In this document: one piece after another, positions 53,915 to 54,416 of the stretch | Position numbering within the stretch: position 1 is the stretch's first letter | How the letters are laid out: every line of letters begins with the position of its first letter | Origin: Bacteroidales bacterium | GTDB taxonomy: Bacteria > Bacteroidota > Bacteroidia > Bacteroidales > TTA-H9 | Direction of reading: 5' to 3' | Assembly (NCBI GenBank): GCA_028689615.1 | Contig: JAQVCV010000029.1 | Location: forward strand, 1-54,416 | DNA: 54,416 nt | Made by a program: the position numbers and the translations under genes | The notes under the pieces: model-generated | Seen by the model: only the letters and a program-made list of their open reading frames with translations | Database searches by the model: none | What the model was told of the DNA's origin: nothing

Positions 53915-54415
53915 TTACAGTTCGGTGAGGGTAACGGCCACTTCCAGGGTTTGGTCGTTGACCATGGTCACTTGCTGTTCGTGCATGGCGAAGCCCGTGG
54001 CGGTGAGGCGCAGGGTGTAGCTGCCTGCCGGCACCTCTTCAAACGAGCCGAGTCCTTCGTCGTCGGTGAGGTCGGCGAAGTCGGTTTCGAGCAGTTGGAA
54101 GGTGATGCCTGCCAGGGGTTGCCCCTGGGCGTTGTGCACGGTGAGTTCGAGGCTGCCCAGTTCGGGCTCGCCACCGGTTCCGGCCGGGCGGTCAATCAGC
54201 AGGTAGTGCTCGTAGCGCGAGGGGATGTTCTCGAACACCATTTTGCCGATGGCGCACACGTTGGCCAGAATCGAATAGATTTCGTCGGTGATCTGGCGGC
54301 GGTGTGCCGTGGCATTCAACGTGTCGGCTTTGGCTTTGGATTGAAGCAGACTCTTGTCGTGGTAGTTGTTAAGAGCCGTGGTGAAACCCTGAACGCGGTT
54401 TTCGTCGTAACCCAC
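53915..54415 (-). CDS. Carboxypeptidase-regulatory-like domain protein (5' truncated by window)
   Basis: The frame is open to the right edge, so the N-terminus is missing. The visible 166 residues have an alpha-helical first half ('SLLQSKAKADTLNATAHRRQ', 'YSILANVCAIGKMVF'). The C-terminal 80 residues form a prealbumin-like carboxypeptidase-regulatory fold ('LELTVHNAQGQPLAGITFQL', 'VPAGSYTLRLTATGF'). Codon use is GC-rich as in the backbone, so the island ends before this gene. Confidence 0.72.
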   Translation of the reverse strand: MGYDENRVQGFTTALNNYHDKSLLQSKAKADTLNATAHRRQITDEIYSILANVCAIGKMVFENIPSRYEHYLLIDRPAGTGGEPELGSLELTVHNAQGQPLAGITFQLLETDFADLTDDEGLGSFEEVPAGSYTLRLTATGFAMHEQQVTMVNDQTLEVAVTLTEL

Positions 54416-54416
54416 C

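Overview
The window looks like a chromosomal segment of an anaerobic or facultative member of the Bacteroidota (Bacteroidia, perhaps Marinilabiliales or Bacteroidales). The evidence is several secreted proteins ending in a type IX secretion (T9SS) sorting domain, a gingipain-like C25 peptidase, many promoters with the Bacteroidota -7 box TAnnTTTG, tRNA genes without encoded CCA, and a DUF177-rpmF-plsX-fabH operon. No taxon can be fixed more closely from the sequence alone.

Positions 1-35900 are a backbone of ordinary, moderately GC-rich genes. In order they are: two T9SS proteins; a decayed hipBA toxin-antitoxin locus; initiator tRNA; era, der and an S4 RNA-binding gene; a DUF2202/DUF1624 pair; a very large protein that resembles PPi-type PEP carboxykinase; the L32/lipid operon; a T9SS protein; a run of rsmI, FRG, Nudix, aldo/keto reductase and metallophosphoesterase genes; tRNA-Ala(GGC); a small membrane and kinase-fold cluster behind a T9SS protein with three chitobiase C-terminal-like repeats; aspartate kinase; an ABC transporter (ATPase plus MacB/FtsX-type permease); and mfd behind an A/C-rich tandem repeat.

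Positions 35960-53700 are an accessory island of clearly AT-rich cargo genes, almost all on the minus strand. The cargo is an alpha/beta-hydrolase lipoprotein; a DUF2007 protein; a lipoprotein; a restriction-modification pair; a methyltransferase, polysaccharide deacetylase and radical SAM trio; and a five-gene TIR/SLOG operon. Downstream of each cargo block is a 100-140 bp imperfect hairpin (cs0-cs6) laid out like an integron attC site, with AAC/GTT boxes at the ends, an unpaired spacer, long complementary arms and a variable loop. Upstream of five of the six blocks is a copy of a repeated header. It holds a TACTTTTG-type -7 box, then exactly 18 nt, then a leader ORF whose first 192 nt are free of indels in all five copies. 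Three headers end at exactly the same GTT triplet, after which cargo-specific sequence begins. In every case the leader ORF continues through this junction and stops within -4 to +41 nt of the first cargo gene. The arrangement resembles an integron's Pc-attI-cassette layout repeated for each cargo block. A tyrosine recombinase plus IS91-family transposase element lies between cs5 and cs6.

The most interesting cargo is the TIR/SLOG operon (49444-53396): a TIR protein, a ThsB-type TIR-like protein, a DUF3892-TIR-like fusion, a double-TIR protein and an LSDAT/SLOG nucleotide-sensor protein. It reads as an expanded Thoeris-like anti-phage signalling system without the usual SIR2-SLOG effector. 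The whole island looks like a cassette-built defence and accessory region. The window ends in a partial protein with a carboxypeptidase-regulatory-like domain.
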